Assembly: GCF_918797505.1 (NCBI RefSeq) | Contig: NC_092801.1 | Location: 15,376,001-15,440,000 of the forward strand | DNA from: Bemisia tabaci | Lineage: Eukaryota > Arthropoda > Insecta > Hemiptera > Aleyrodidae | Length of the DNA: 64,000 nt | Direction of reading: 5' to 3' | Shown here: positions 1-12,122 of the stretch, piece after piece | How positions within the stretch are numbered: position 1 is the stretch's first letter | Layout of the letters: each line of letters opens with the position of its first letter | Translations under genes and position numbers: made by a program | The notes under the pieces: model-generated | Databases searched by the model: none | Told to the model about the DNA's origin: nothing | What the model saw: only the letters and a program-made list of their open reading frames with translations

Positions 1-248
1 GAATTGCTGACATAGGTCCGGTAACTATTATAGGTGGGATGGGATACTCAGGGTATTTATCGATTCCTCTATTTTGAAATCATCTTATCTATTGAGGCTT
101 TTCTTTGGTTGTGCAGTGTGTTTTCTTGTTTGTGCATTGACTTGTGACCTTGAGCTCTGAGAACTGATATTGGTGGTGTTTTCTGTGTTTTCGAAGACTT
201 GACCCCAAGTCTACCATGTGTGTTGAACTGTCGATGATGTGTTTGCAG

Positions 249-457
249 AACACGTCTACTGCACGGAAACGCGGCCGTACAACCAAGGCGCCCGCCTCAC
301 CGCTTACGAACTAGTCTACGATAAATTACCTGCTACGCTAATCTGTGATTCGGCCGTCTCGTATCTCATGAAGACGCGACACATTACGGCCGTCATTGTC
401 GGCGCCGACCGCGTCGCCGCAAACGGTGACACCGCCAACAAAATCGGAACCTACCAA
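249..457 (+). CDS. MRI1: MRI1 (mtnA) methylthioribose-1-phosphate isomerase, partial: internal exon with catalytic Asp
   Basis: This exon encodes the core of methylthioribose-1-phosphate isomerase, the cytosolic aldose-ketose isomerase of the methionine salvage pathway that converts methylthioribose-1-P to methylthioribulose-1-P. It begins after ...TTTGCAG, takes two bases of a split codon, then reads in frame through [13 protein letters not shown] and [19 protein letters not shown] to a GTAAGT donor. In B. subtilis numbering the family uses Gln199, catalytic Asp240, Asn250 and Lys251. Here the Q of PYNQG, the D of GADR and the NK of ANKIG are spaced by exactly 41, 51 and 52 residues, which matches. 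The catalytic Cys and the N-terminal half lie upstream of the window. The active-site spacing favours MRI1 over the related eIF2B subunits. Confidence 0.95.
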
Positions 458-853
458 GTAAGTTTTATTTTATTTAAACAAATTTTATTTACAAATACCG
501 TAACTTAGGGGTGTTCAAACGAATTCTTGCCGGAACTCTTTCGATATCGTCTCTTATTGAAACTGGCGGCAGTACCGACAGTGGCGATGATATCGACAAC
601 AGCTGGCCTTATCGGATTTTTGAGAGCTCGCACTCAATGCATTGTTGCCCCTTGTGTCGGTTTATCAGATTGCCTGGCGTGGCGGCGCATGAAATAGATG
701 TACACATGGCAACAGGATATTTTCGCCAGCTCCGAAAACTCTGATCGCTATCGGCAAGAGCGCTCTTATCGTAACTTTTTCTTAACGGAACAGTTTCGTT
801 GGCTTACCGACAACCGATAGAACAGCCCTACCGTAACTACCACAAGAACTTTA

Positions 854-1537
854 TCCACGGTGAAACTCCCAGACCACGTATCTAGTTTGCGGTGTTTAAA
901 AATCTCCGCTCCCATTTTATATATTTAAAGGAGAACAAATCCATATCATTTCTCTTGAAATTGGTCAGTTGCGCTGAGCTCAGAATTGTTCTTGTCAATC
1001 GGCTAAAAATATTAGTATCTGTCCACACAGCAACTATTTACGTTCAATATTTACTGAGATATCGCGCTCGGAAAAATTTGGTTTATGACATCAGCCATCG
1101 TGGGAGTGGCACCTTTGGTTTCCTTCACCTTGATTTCATCCGAGTTACAGGTTGAGTAACCAGAGGAAATGTGTGTTTCCTTGAGTAATAAAAGCAAGGT
1201 GAAAGAAACTAAGTGTGTCACACTACCGCGGTGGATGACGTTATGAACCGAATTCTCTAAAGCGCGATATTTCCATTGATATTCAACATAGAAAGTTGCT
1301 GTTTGGACAGATCTTATTTTTTTTTAGTTAATCTACAAGAATCAAGCATCAAAGCAGGATCCTTAGACCAGCGCAACTGACCCATTTTCACTGAGTTTTC
1401 TTCCCATAAAGAAAAAAAAAAAACACAGAAGTCTTCCGGAATTCAAGTTGAGAAGTTTTCCATTTTAAAAAGAAAGTATGACAGGAAGTCTACAACATCA
1501 TAAATGGAAGTACGTGGTCTGGTAGTTTCACCGTCGA
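854..1537. repeat. Fold-back repeat in MRI1 intron (family E, copy 1)
   Basis: The ends are inverted copies: GGTGAAACTCCCAGACC near 859 and its near-complement GGTCTGGTAGTTTCACC near 1516. Inside the right arm the reverse strand carries GACTTCCTGTCATAC, which is shared with the fold-backs at 9656-9924 and 22872-23363. The middle contains another short inverted pair around CAGTTGCGCTGA (965 and 1368), repeated once more near 1658, so several insertions are probably nested. No coding capacity is seen. Confidence 0.6.
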
Positions 1538-3062
1538 TAGGCCTTGTATTTATCCACATGAATTAAATTAAGGTAAATTGAATTTACGAAGGTATTAAGA
1601 AACGAAGTAACATTACATAATACAGATTATCTACAAGAAAAGGAATTTTCGAATGGGTCAGTTGCGCTGATCACAGAATCTTTTTTTGTCTGGAAGTTCT
1701 TGAAGTTAAAATGTAGTACTGAATCTTATGGCTCTTACAATGTTTAAGCTGATTTTGCAAGGGTTTTGCAGTACATATGTTTTTTGAAAAATTTACTCGG
1801 AAACAGGTTTTGTTCTGTCAGCTGTATCTCAATTTTTCTAAAAAATTTCACCTATTTCATTTATCAAAAACTTTTCAACTCAAGGCCCTCTCAAAGCTCT
1901 CCTCAGCTTTTGATATAAAGCTCAAATGTTTTTCAAAACGTAATCCATTTATCCAAAAAATTCCTCTCCCTTATCACCGGTTTCACGGTCTTTAAAAACC
2001 AAAAATTATGCAAACGAATACAATTAAAATGAACTGTAGTATTTCTCTTTATTTGACTATTTATTTTAACCAAGCTTAACAAAAACAAAGCAGGTCCAAT
2101 GAAGTTTGAACCCAAAAAAAGAGATTCAAGGTTTACATCTCTGTAAGATTCAGTTTTAATGACAAACATAAAAGATTTTCACATTCATAATTTTTTTTTT
2201 CTAATTTGAATTGGGTGTATTCAAATCCTAAAGAGCTATCTCTACCGTGACTGGAGATAGTTCTTTTTGATATATCCGCATTAAATTTTTGACAGGAGAA
2301 AATTTATGACTAGTTGAAGTCAAAACTACACCTACTACACATGCAACAGGAAGGATTTCTGTTAAATTCTGTCCACTTAATTTGCTCGTCTCTTAATCAA
2401 AGAGAAAAGAAATGAATGTAACTTTTCGATATCATGAGCTCAGCCCTATTTTGCATCCAACCAGAAGTTTCTCCCCTGGGGCCACTGTAAGGAGCTATTC
2501 AGTGACAGTACGAATGAATGTTACAAGTTAATAAAGTAGTCAAGGAATGTGCGCCATGAAAATATTCTACCACCATATTTTAATTTAAGTTATGCGGGAA
2601 AAAGTTGAATAATGCCACAACCAACACCTCTTTGGAGGCGTAAGAGTGAGCACATAAAAAATAAAGCTGTAAATAATCTGTTCATCAGTATGAATCTGTA
2701 ATATATTTCATTAGATGGATAAATTGATCATTAAAATCAAGTTTTGTTGGACAATTCCACAGATCCTGCGTTGTCACATTGAAAGGTTCCATTCTCACGA
2801 GTTTTTCCATGAATTAACCTGGAAGAATATTAAATTGTTGAATTTATGCTTTTTGAATTTTTTATCGTCATCATTGACTCAGAGTGTAAGATACATAGTT
2901 TTAAAGCTTAATATCAGACAAAACCACCAGTTTCCGGAAACATCTCAACGTTTTGACCACGAAGGTGTTGTCTCCTTCAACTTAGAAGCAAATAACGTAT
3001 TTCTTTTTCGTGATATAGCCTTTATTTTGTCTTTGTTTTAACCTTGTGCGTAAAGTCTTCAA

Positions 3063-3300
3063 GACCACTTTAAGCACATAGGAACCAAGACGCATCAACC
3101 ATTGCCAAATTTCATGGTACAATTTATTTTCTTGTCAGGAGAACAAAAGTGTGGATCATTTTGAAAATTTGAAGGGATATCCCCTGTGATGTGAAGCAAA
3201 TTTCTTGAAGGTATCAAAAGAATCTGTGCACTAAATAAATCGCCCAATAAAATTTGGTAATGGTGTTGTAACTTGGTTCCTTTTTGCTGAACACGGTCCT
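3063..3300. mobile_element. MITE-like element with AGGAACCAAG termini, in MRI1 intron (family I, copy 1)
   Basis: The left end (GCACATAGGAACCAAG) and the right end (CTTGGTTCCTTTTTGCTGAA) are inverted copies about 26 bp long. The same termini bound an element at 52672-52920, so this is a dispersed family. It has no open frame and a length typical of a miniature inverted-repeat element. No target duplication was recognised. Confidence 0.6.
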
Positions 3301-3495
3301 TTAGTAGTCCTGCAAACTAATTTATAACTGAGCTCATTTTTTGCAAGTAGTAAATAAATGCCTAGCAAAGTACATGATCAGGAACTTGAATTTTATTTTC
3401 AAGCATGGAAGACTGTTACTCCAAAAAAAAAAAAATTGTGCTCAAAATGTTTGGAAAGAGCAATGCTATACTTTCTCAATTTTTTGGCTTTTCAG

Positions 3496-3652
3496 ATCGC
3501 GATTTGTGCTAAGTACCATTCAGTGCCATTTTATGTAGCTGTTCCACTCACGTCCATAGACTTTAGCATGCCAAGCGGGGACCAAATTGTAATAGAGGAA
3601 AGACCTGAGAAAGAAATGACTTACATCTCAAACGTTAGGATAGCTGCGCCTG
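3496..3652 (+). CDS. MRI1: MRI1 (mtnA), second exon in window
   Basis: This exon continues the isomerase after a 3,038-bp intron. The acceptor is a pyrimidine tract ending TTTTCAG and the donor is GTGAGT. It reads IAICAKYHSVPFYVAVPLTS, later IIEERP-like VIEERP, and ends AAPG with the Gly codon split by the intron. The stretch lines up with the C-terminal Rossmann-like domain of MtnA/MRI1, where the family has a conserved 'A.. H..PFYVAAP' strand and an 'EER' segment. The phase continues exactly from the preceding exon and into the next one, with no stop or frameshift. An overlapping open frame beginning at 3358 is intron read-through and not a separate gene. Confidence 0.93.
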
Positions 3653-4202
3653 GTGAGTGAACTTTTTTTTAAATTTTCTTTTATTTTCATCGTTTCAAAT
3701 TTTATTCTATCCCCCCCCCCTCTCCCGACTTCACCACCGTATTCAAATTTAGAGAGCTGGAAAATATGAGCGGAAGACGAAATTGTGGACCTGAAATTGA
3801 AGTAAGGACTACGAACAATGGACTTCACTTATAAGGCCTTAAACTTTGAATCAGAGAACTTAAGTGGAAGCAATTGAGGAACAGAGAAAGCTATGCAATT
3901 ACCAAATGAAAAGAATCAATCAATTTGTTTTTTAATAATTCTCATTTTCAAGTTTGTTGCAAAATTTGTATCTTAAAAATGGAAATTTATTTTTAGGTCG
4001 GAAACTTATTTTCTTTGACTACATGCATCAGATTTTCATTGGGTAAAAGGTTTTATTAAAAATATAGCAACAGCTCATTGGGCTGAAATTGAACATTCCA
4101 AAAAACAACGAATATCATCAGACAAGACCAACTGTTTATGAGATTCATGAATTGTTGATGAACGAAAATTTTCCGAAGGAAGGAAGATTAAGAACTAGAA
4201 CC

Positions 4203-4819
4203 GCCGCACTCTGCGACCTTCTGTGGACAAAAATCAAAAATTCACAACTCGATTTCTGAATATTTTTTTTTGGAGTTTGTCACCTCAAAGATATTTCTAA
4301 CTCACAATGATAGTTCATATTCAAATTTTTCACCCAAAATTAGTTCGAATTTGGGTGGAAAGTGGGCGGAAATCACGATAATCACTGTCGAGAATCACTG
4401 GTCCATTAGAAAAACACAGGAAAAAGATAACAACTTTAAATGAAGATTTCTCGCTTGAAATGCAAAATGCTCTGGGTGGTTGACATTTTCTTAATCCTCA
4501 CATATCGAGCTTCAATTCCACCAAAAAGATTTCGCGACTTCTTGCAACTATCAGAGATATTTGAAATTAAAGTTTGAGTGTTTCATGTTGCCTTTACATT
4601 GTTAACATAGGGCTAATTCAAGGTTGCCAACCTCAAATAAACTTTTCTGGAAAAAACGCAAAAAATCCTGAGGTATAAAATTTTCTTATTCCTTGAGTGT
4701 TTTACTTTGATAGTGCCAAAGGGTTTTCCTATTTCGGTGCTACTATCTTCATTATTTAAAGTTAAGTGTCTTTTACCGATTTTTGTCCGCATTGTCTATA
4801 AGGATGCCGCACTGTGTGC
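4203..4819. mobile_element. ~617-bp inverted-terminus element in last MRI1 intron (family H, copy 1)
   Basis: It starts GCCGCACTCTGCGACC...GTGGACAAAAAT and ends with the near-inverse, ...ATGCCGCACTGTGTGC. A second copy at 48707-49313 is alignable by eye along almost its whole length, including GAAGATTTCTCGCTTGAAA and GGTTGCCAACCTCAAAT. This makes it a real dispersed family and not chance. No coding potential is seen. Its right end is only 56 bp before the acceptor of the terminal MRI1 exon. Confidence 0.75.
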
Positions 4820-4875
4820 TGGCTCAGGTTTGATCATCGTAAAATAAGTCTCAGCTGCTATCTGCTTTTTTTTAG

Positions 4876-5003
4876 GAATTAATTGTTGGAATCCAGCGTT
4901 TGATGTCACTCCGGCAAGCCTCATCACGGGCATAGTGACGGAACTTGGAGTCTTTAAACCATCTGAACTAGGGAACCTTAGTAAAAAATTGAATTCTTCC
5001 TAA
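4876..5003 (+). CDS. MRI1: MRI1 (mtnA), terminal coding exon with stop
   Basis: This is the last coding exon, starting after a TTTTTTTTAG acceptor. It reads [19 protein letters not shown], then [14 protein letters not shown], and ends with TAA at 5001-5003. WNPAFDVTP and ITELGVF are C-terminal signatures of the MtnA/MRI1 family. The three exons give 163 residues plus a stop, a bit under half of the roughly 350-370-residue family length, so the gene starts upstream of the window. A candidate AATAAA poly(A) signal lies at 5253-5258, but transcript evidence would be needed to accept it. A GTAAGTAAGT just after the stop could also allow a spliced 3' UTR. No downstream partner gene is visible. Confidence 0.93.
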
Positions 5004-7610
5004 CAATGTAAGTAAGTATATTTACTCCTGGTTGTCCGTGAGCCTTTTACTTTTTTCTTCTGTCACAATATGTCGCCTCCCGCACGAAGCAACGTATCTT
5101 GTCTGCTCATTCAGTATTTCTACAAAATATTATTTTTTTCATGGGAGAATCAGTGCACAAATTAGTCTGAAAATCTGAGTATCTCCTCTCACATGTGTAA
5201 AGAAAATCACTGGAAATTTCAGGCAAATTCATGCAACAGTTCTCCTGCAAAAAATAAAATGTCCCTGAGAAATACCGGAAATCGAGGTGCATTCCTTCGT
5301 GCAGGAGACAATAAGTAGGCCTATGGCACTTACACATACACACAGATGTAGGAAATGAAGTAGATTTTTTACAAGTAAAATCACACAAAAATCTGTTTAA
5401 GTCTATTCTTTAATGTCTCTTTTGTGTAGTCTGTGTGATACATTTTCAAATATTTCATGTCTGTGTTATCCCAACCTCGGTCGAAACCAAGTTTTCTATG
5501 AAAAAGTTTTAAAACGGCCTAATCCAAATTATCGAACTATCTTGCAAACTGTTATGAATGTCTCTCATGTCATTTGAAAGCATAGATTTTGGCTTTTCTC
5601 TCTAAATGAAAAGAAAACAAATGTTTCAAATAAATTGAAATTTATGTAAGAGCAATTGAGAACCGCGGGCAAGATGGATCATTTATTCAGGTTGGATTTT
5701 TCCACTCTATCTCGTCAATCAATGGTGGATGAACTGAACCGCAAATTCTGGCTCAATTTAGAAACAACGCATGTACCATAAGTTTTTCTATGCACTTAGT
5801 GCACTTACTAATGAGCAAAAAATTGTAGTTCCTATAGAATGATCCTTTCTCCTCTTCTTCCGAAGAATATATCAATGGTTGTAACACTTAAATGTCTCCC
5901 AGTAGGTTTTATTTTTCTCACAGAAAACTGATCCAAATTCTTCCTGGCAATTCTGTATGATTTTTCACAGAACAAGTGAAGAAAATTCATAGAAAATCCA
6001 AGAGAAACTTTCGTCAATTTTCTTCTGATAATATGAAATATGGGCTGAGACTAACGTCCAAATCTGAGTTACATAATTTTCGGCTTTAGTCATTAATAGG
6101 CACCAGAATTTCTTTTCGTAAAAATAAGTTTTAAAAATGTTAACATAATTTCTTTTTGTAAAAATAAGTTTTTAAGAATATTAATTAATTAATTTCTTTC
6201 CTTCCCATCTTCTCTTTCTTCTTCAGAAAGTCTCTGTCTTAGTATGCACGCTGAAAGTCTCCGAAGTGCTTAATTCCATAACTTGGGCATCGAGATAATC
6301 TTTTTCTGAGCTGACGTAAAGCAAATCTAGTCAACGTAACTTCTTGAAAACGTCCTTAATTTTTCTTCTCTATTAGCTAAGTATTTCATTTAAACTTTGA
6401 GCCTGTAAGTTGACTTCTTTCTCTTTAAAAATATGAAGGAGCTGAATTTATGGAACCCTGCAATGGAGATACATGGTTTTACACTTAGTCCATCATAAAT
6501 AAGGACCTATCTCAAAAGTAAAGGAAGGGGAAAAGGGTGATCACCGGAGATTGAGAAATGATGAAACCTCCTGGTCCCACAAATATTCCACATTCTGGAA
6601 TTTCTTGCACTGATAGGATTTAATTGGCATCTATTGGTTCATTCTTTATTTTTAATTAAGTTCCCATATTTTTGATTTTCAGGTACTTCCTTGTAATATG
6701 CTCATCTTACTGTAGTGAACTGGAACGAATCTACGCCAAAATCATCAGCTCTCAGCATTTTAAGGAGCAACAAAATCTTGAACGATACGTCTCTTTCCTC
6801 CTCTTAACTCTTCTAAAATAAACTGTTAGGTTATTTTTGCTCTTGACCCCTCAAATCTATTTTTTTCCTTTTTTTTAGAAAGTATTTACTTTGTAAATGA
6901 AGGTGTGATCTCCAAGTCCATCGCTCCAACTTTTAATTGAATCATCGAGAAATTCTCAAAGTTCTTGCATATATTTTTGTATCATGTCATAATCACTTTG
7001 AAGCTGCATGAAAGCGTCTTTTTGTACCAACTCCTAGAATGATTTAAATACTATAGCATAATTTTCTCATCGCAAAACTTTAGATTATTGCCTTTTCATA
7101 TCAAATAAGATGTCTTGTTACAACACCCGTAGATTTTATCTCTCGAAAGAATCCTTCTTTTTTTTGTTCGGTGCAGTCATGAAATTTGCAATTTCCTTAC
7201 AAGAGATAAGTTTAGCTGTGTTTATGAAAGTGAAGCCGGGCATTTTTTGGATGTAACAAAATCATTTTGATTTTTTAATTTATTTTATTTTTACGCAAGC
7301 GTTTAAAAAAAATTAGCTATGTGAGGAGTAGATGCTTGTCCGTGAAAGTTAGTGCATAGTACCCAAATATGGTAGCAAAAGTAATTTTTTGATTCAGTAT
7401 CATCATTCAGACGGCAAAGCTCTTTCACTTATTCGCCCTCGTTCCTGGTCATTTTAATCTAACCAATAAATTAAAAAAAGCTTCTTTCATTTGGAAAGCA
7501 AAAATGAAAGGGGTGGAGACTTGAGTCACGTATTTAAAATGCTAGATGGTTTAAAATGAATTTCAAATGAAAGAAATAACAATATCATTTGCACAGATTG
7601 CAAATACTTC
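5004..7610. other. AT-rich 3' flank of MRI1, no gene seen
   Basis: This holds the MRI1 3' UTR of unknown length and AT-rich sequence with short spurious frames only. A two-copy ~36-bp duplication (AATTTCTTTTTGTAAAAATA type) lies at about 6113-6180. A fragment resembling the 9656 fold-back end (GAAGCAACGTATCT) is near 5087. One short element at 5741-5837 is listed separately. Confidence 0.5.
5741..5837 (-). repeat. Family A short inverted repeat, truncated copy
   Basis: It contains TTCTGGCTCAATTTAGAAAC and a terminal AATTGTAGTTCCTA, matching the complement of the complete copy at 37177-37320. The outer terminus is degraded. Confidence 0.5.
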
Positions 7611-7851
7611 CACGCTAAGAAAGAATGCCATACGAGCCTTCAGAAGTCGCCCACATTTCTTTCAATTAAAAAGGAATTAAGGAAAAATGGTGAATATTTT
7701 TCTTTAAATTTTTTAGACAACTTTTTCCACAATTTCATCTAAAATATCTGTAAATTTCAAGGAAAAACATGCATAGCTGTATGTAAAAATACACATTTTA
7801 TCCGGACATTTGGCGACTCTTGAATGCTCATACAGCATTTTTCCACAGTAC
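7611..7851. mobile_element. MITE-like element with GCTAAG...GCCRTAYGA ends (family G, copy 1)
   Basis: The left end GCTAAGAAAGAATGCCATAC and right end CTCATACAGCATTTTTCC are inverted. Next to them is a second inverted pair (GAAGTCGCCCACATTTC and GGACATTTGGCGACTCT). Better preserved copies at 49654-49896 and 60428-60683 read AAGGAAGAACGCCGTATGA at the same place. No open frame is seen. Confidence 0.65.
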
Positions 7852-7923
7852 GTCAGAATAAGAAGCCGAAAGCAGTTGCAGATGTTAATATGACTGTGAA
7901 GGCGCAAAATGAATGATGTTGTA

Positions 7924-8678
7924 TAGGGCTGTGCAAATATGAATTTTTTCAAACAAAGCGAGTAGCGAATAATTTTACCAATTATTTGCGAATAATTTAA
8001 GTCAATTATTCAAAACTATGAAAAGTAAAAATTAAAATGACTTTTTTAAGTACGAGAATTCGCAAATATTACAAAAGTCGACAAATAAGTGTGATTAACT
8101 TTTTAAGAATTTTTCATTTGCTCATACACTTGCACAGAAAACAATGGAATGCTACAATAAGAGCCTAGGCTGTTAAGAATGTGTTTGAAGATCCCTGGAT
8201 GCTGGCTTGACTGTTCCTGCAGTTATGTGTGCATTCCCAGGATTTGGAGGTAACTGCGCAGGCAGTCAAGCTAGTATCTAAGGATCACCAGACACATTTG
8301 TAGTATTTTACTTTTTTCGGTGTTAATGAAAATGTGTTTATGAACTTTTCCCTCTTTCTGTCTTGGTTATTTAACTTTCAATGTGTGGTACTCTTCGAGC
8401 AACCAAGATAAGTGGACCAATCGCACTAGCTTGTGCTGTTCGTACACACGGTAAAGTCGGTAAAGATCAAAGGAGATCCGCCGTTTGCGATGTCTTGGAT
8501 GGAAGCCTGGTGCAGATCCTCACAGCGTTTCACAATTGCCACTCAGAAATTTGTTATTTTTGACAGCGAGACTGTTTTTTCCAAATGTTGGTTCGAAAAT
8601 TCACTATTCGCGACAGCGCAAATATTCCCAATTTGCAATGCGCGAGAGTGAGACAAAGCAAATATTCACACAGCCCTA
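7924..8678. mobile_element. hAT-like non-autonomous element with 8-bp target duplication
   Basis: The termini TAGGGCTGTGCAAATAT and, on the other strand, TAGGGCTGTGTGAATAT are inverted. The element is flanked on both sides by ATGTTGTA (7916-7923 and 8679-8686). An exact 8-bp duplication with TAGGG-type ends is characteristic of hAT transposons. The 755 bp hold no transposase, so it is non-autonomous. A smaller fold-back at 8177-8299 sits inside it. The interior is rich in GCGAATAATTT-type words. Confidence 0.85.
8177..8299. repeat. Small fold-back nested in the hAT-like element
   Basis: The left arm (GAATGTGTTTGAAGATCCCT onward) and the right arm (ending AAGGATCACCAGACACATTT) are imperfect inverse copies of about 48 bp around a 25-bp loop. 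They include GCTTGACTG/CAGTCAAGC and TGCAGTTA/TAACTGCG. It is either a separate insertion or an internal hairpin of the host element. Confidence 0.7.
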
Positions 8679-8686
8679 ATGTTGTA

Positions 8687-9490
8687 CGATATCATACTCT
8701 TTAGACAAGTATTTAGATCTTTAAGTTCAATTTTTTTGAAAAAAAAGAAATTTTTGGTTAAAGTAAAAAAAAAGTTCATAATTCGTACGATTTTTGTCTG
8801 GCTTCTACTTTCTATAAAGGGTTCAAGACAGTCTTTTTAACTGTGTACAGAAATTGCTCGATGGATTGAATTTTTTCAGTTGTAAATGTAGGCTTGCGAA
8901 TCTTCAAAGATAAAGAATTGAGACCTAAAGATATAAGTCTCCATTCGATTCTCTTCGGGTAGTACAAAAATCTCTATTCTAGGTACCTTACTTTCAGTGC
9001 AATGGAATTTATATTTTTTCAAGTTGCAATTTTTTTTCCTCTCAGGAAAACCTATCGTAAAGTGTATTTGAATCAATTTCAAAGTATAATGAATAGATTG
9101 GATTAAAATATTGATTACTAGAACCAATTTCTATGAATTAGTAAAGGAGAAATTGTATGTCCATTTTTTGGTCTTGGATACTTTCCTTATCTTTTGTATT
9201 GTATTCTTTTGTTTTGAAGCCCTCAATATTAACGGTAGGGGATCCTACATTATGTCATGTTAGAACTCGGACTTTACACCCTGCCTGTTAGCACTTATCT
9301 GCAATACATGTTGGCATCCTTTCCCTTCAAAAAATTAAAACTTGTTTCAAAAAAACTCCTCTCTCCCTAAAATATGATGTAATTTGTGTACGGCCCCTTA
9401 GTTCAGAGCTGAAGGGAATCTATTATTTTAATAGTGAGGATTGAGGATAATTTTTTTTTACATTTCTAAGGTTTTCAAATCACTCCAAAC

Positions 9491-9525
<35 letters not shown>

Positions 9526-9655
9526 CATAGCTCATCTCGGCTTCAATTCTAACATTGAGAAAGAATTTATCTCTCTTGCCCTCATCTTTTCAATTAGAAA
9601 ATTTAAGTTTGTTAGAGGGTGGCATTTCTACCCGTTTCTCTCGCAGAATTTTCAT
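8687..9655. other. AT-rich, no gene; poly-T tract
   Basis: No exon-like or repeat structure is recognised, apart from a 31-bp poly-T run at 9493-9523. Confidence 0.4.
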
Positions 9656-9924
9656 GACGATGGCTCAAGTGCGAAACAACGTATCTCCATTGCTGTGTTT
9701 CAAAAACTCTGCTCCTCTTTTATTATTTTCCTTTTTTTAATAGTAAATCAATGATGTAGATTGAAATATATACTGAATTCTCTCCAAATAGAGACGAAAA
9801 ATCAAGGAAGTTTTCAAGAAATTAAGTTGACAATTTTCCAAAAAAAAAAAATCAATCAAGTATGACAGGAAGTCTGCAACGTTGCAAACGGAGATACGTT
9901 GTTTCTCACTTTGGCTAACGATGA
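9656..9924. repeat. Fold-back repeat (family E, copy 2)
   Basis: The left end GTGCGAAACAACGTATCTCC and the complement of the right end (GTGAGAAACAACGTATCTCC) match. Inside the right arm the complement reads GCAGACTTCCTGTCATACTT, the body shared with 854-1537 and 22872-23363. The outermost ~35 bp differ between the three copies but agree between the two ends of each copy. Confidence 0.7.
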
Positions 9925-10676
9925 GCTATCAACAATCCAAAACGAATTGTATGACATCAACTTTTTTTGCCTCAAATTGCAATCATAAAAAAGAGGAAAT
10001 CTGAGTTTAACATGTAACTCATTAGTTTCTGTAGGTGAAAAAAACTCATCGCTAAAAATCGCTGTGCAGCACAGACTAAGCTTAGATAATTTCCTCTGTT
10101 TGCACATTGCATAATTTGGGACCATCATTACTGTGTTATTTTGTGTATCTCTTTACATTTGGCCTAAAGAGATTCCTGCATCAGCTCCATGCTATTTATG
10201 CTTGTGTGTTATGGACTCAAATTTTGTTTTTTATTGGAGCGCCTCAAAATAGTGAAATTTTTCCCGAGTGTGAGGTGGTATCACATCGTATCTATTCAGG
10301 TTGATCAGTGTAAAGAGGCTGTTTCACTGAAAAGAAAAGTAAAGGGACTGTGTACCCACCAGCCAAAGTTTAAAACCTTTTAACTTTAAGTATGTCTGAA
10401 GCAGCGAAAATGTATCGCTCTTCAGTGGTTTGAAAAGTCAAATTGTACTGATCCAGCCGAAATCAGCAAAACTGCATTGCTCTTTGATTAATGGGCCTTC
10501 AGACATGGTATGAATTAAAACACTATGGAAAATTTATTCTCTTCAAAATTTCACCTAGAATGAATCACACAACGCAAAGTCTGGAAATAAACTCTTAAAA
10601 GAGTTGTAAGTGTTGACGATTATCATTGGTTATTTGGCATGAAAATAGATGATTTCATCTGTAAAACTCAACTTCA
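9925..10676. other. No gene or repeat recognised
   Basis: AT-rich sequence with only short overlapping frames on both strands. None has a recognisable domain or paired splice sites. Confidence 0.35.
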
Positions 10677-10816
10677 ATTTGGACTGCATTCTGCAATTTT
10701 GAACTGTAATCTGGTTTTGTTTAGGAATGACGTATGCACCATTAGTTTTCCTATGCACCTACATGTTTTATGGATGCGCCAGAAATTGTGTTCCTAATTG
10801 CAAAATGAAGTCCATT
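10677..10816. mobile_element. Family A MITE-like element
   Basis: It is bounded by GGACTGCATTCTGCAATTTT at the left and TTCCTAATTGCAAAATGAAG TCC at the right, which are inverted. The interior has CCAGAAATTG next to the right terminus, as in the other copies. The length is about 140 bp, with no coding potential. Confidence 0.7.
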
Positions 10817-11983
10817 TCATGTGTGTTAAAAGTGTTTGTTGTTGTAGTGCTCGCTGAAGTTGATTTCCAAATTACTCATTTTCTGAATTGGTTTCTACCT
10901 AAGATTTTGACGAAACAACTCTCGACGTTTCTCCCTATTTCATATCTTGTCTAGTGACTCATTCTCTGTCATGATTCTTTCCGCTGTAAGAAAATGAAGC
11001 CAAAAAATATGTCGAAACTTCTTTGAATGCTCCACTAGATTGTGAAGAATGTATGTATCCATTGAACTTCAAAGCAAAATTTCGCTTAGTTTACGTGTAA
11101 AAATATAAAATATAAAAGAAAATGAGTACATGTGTGATGTGAACAGGCTGTGCCTGGTCTTTACCATGAATCATTGTTGCTGTATAATTAGGAAAATAAT
11201 AAACTAGGAAAAGAACTTATAAAAATCAGCAGTCCAAATCGATTTTATTTTATTTTAAGCTGATGCAACTAATTGCATAAAACAAAACAAATACTGACCT
11301 CATTACTGTTGTTTATGTATTTTTTACGAATTTAGCAACGCATAAACATCAGATGTCACCATTCAGCTTTTTTCTATTTATCAAGCGCATACTTTATTGA
11401 ATACAGGGGATGGCTAGCTTAAACAAAGTAAATAAACGATGACTCTTAGTAAATAGCAAACAAATTGACTGTACAACTAATAGTTTTGAACAACAGAAAA
11501 TGGTTGATTTTCTTAAAAATTTTCAGAAACATCAAATCTTTAATTTTCTCCTGGAAAATGAGGCCCCTCTCCTAAGATTCACTCACAAATTGCATGAAAA
11601 ATTAATTAAACATTTTTGAAAGAAATACTTACCTGTCTTATAGAAAAAAAAAGGAAATTTTCAACTTCCAAATGTAACAGTTCGCTGCAGCTAGGTAGAA
11701 TAATGCATTTTGTATTTCATCAGCCGATAATTGCATAATAGAACTGCACTGCTATTGCAATGCTAAACTATGAATTTACATGCTTGTTATTATGATGCCG
11801 ATGGTAAACTCGAATTATTTACATCAAACTGTCCGTTACTTTTAATCGTTGCATTTCACAAAAGTATAGAGAGTACGTAGCTCACCAAAATTTTGCAAAA
11901 CTATTTAAAGGATATCAACCCACAAAAAACAAGTGCTAGTACACATATTCTTAGCTCACATTTAAATACTCTTGGCTGAGAAA
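10817..11983. other. AT-rich, no gene or repeat recognised
   Basis: Low-GC sequence with no supportable exon, tRNA or repeat boundary. Confidence 0.35.
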
Positions 11984-12122
11984 GCCTGCATTTTGCAATA
12001 AGGAACTACAGTTTCTAGACCATCCATAGAAGCACCTATTTGCAGCTGAAAACTAACGGCACATATGCTGTTTCTAAAATGAGCCAGATATTGTAGTTCC
12101 TAATCGCAGAATGTAGTTCAAC
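11984..12122. mobile_element. Family A MITE-like element
   Basis: The left end CTGCATTTTGCAATAAGGAA and the right end TTCCTAATCGCAGAATGTAG are inverse copies. Internally there is TTTCTAAAATGAGCCAGAT, as in the copy at 37177-37320. Confidence 0.7.

Noticed and set aside
3358..3660. 100-codon frame covering MRI1 exon 2
   Set aside because: The first half is intron read-through. The splice acceptor at 3495 and family alignment place the exon at 3496-3652.
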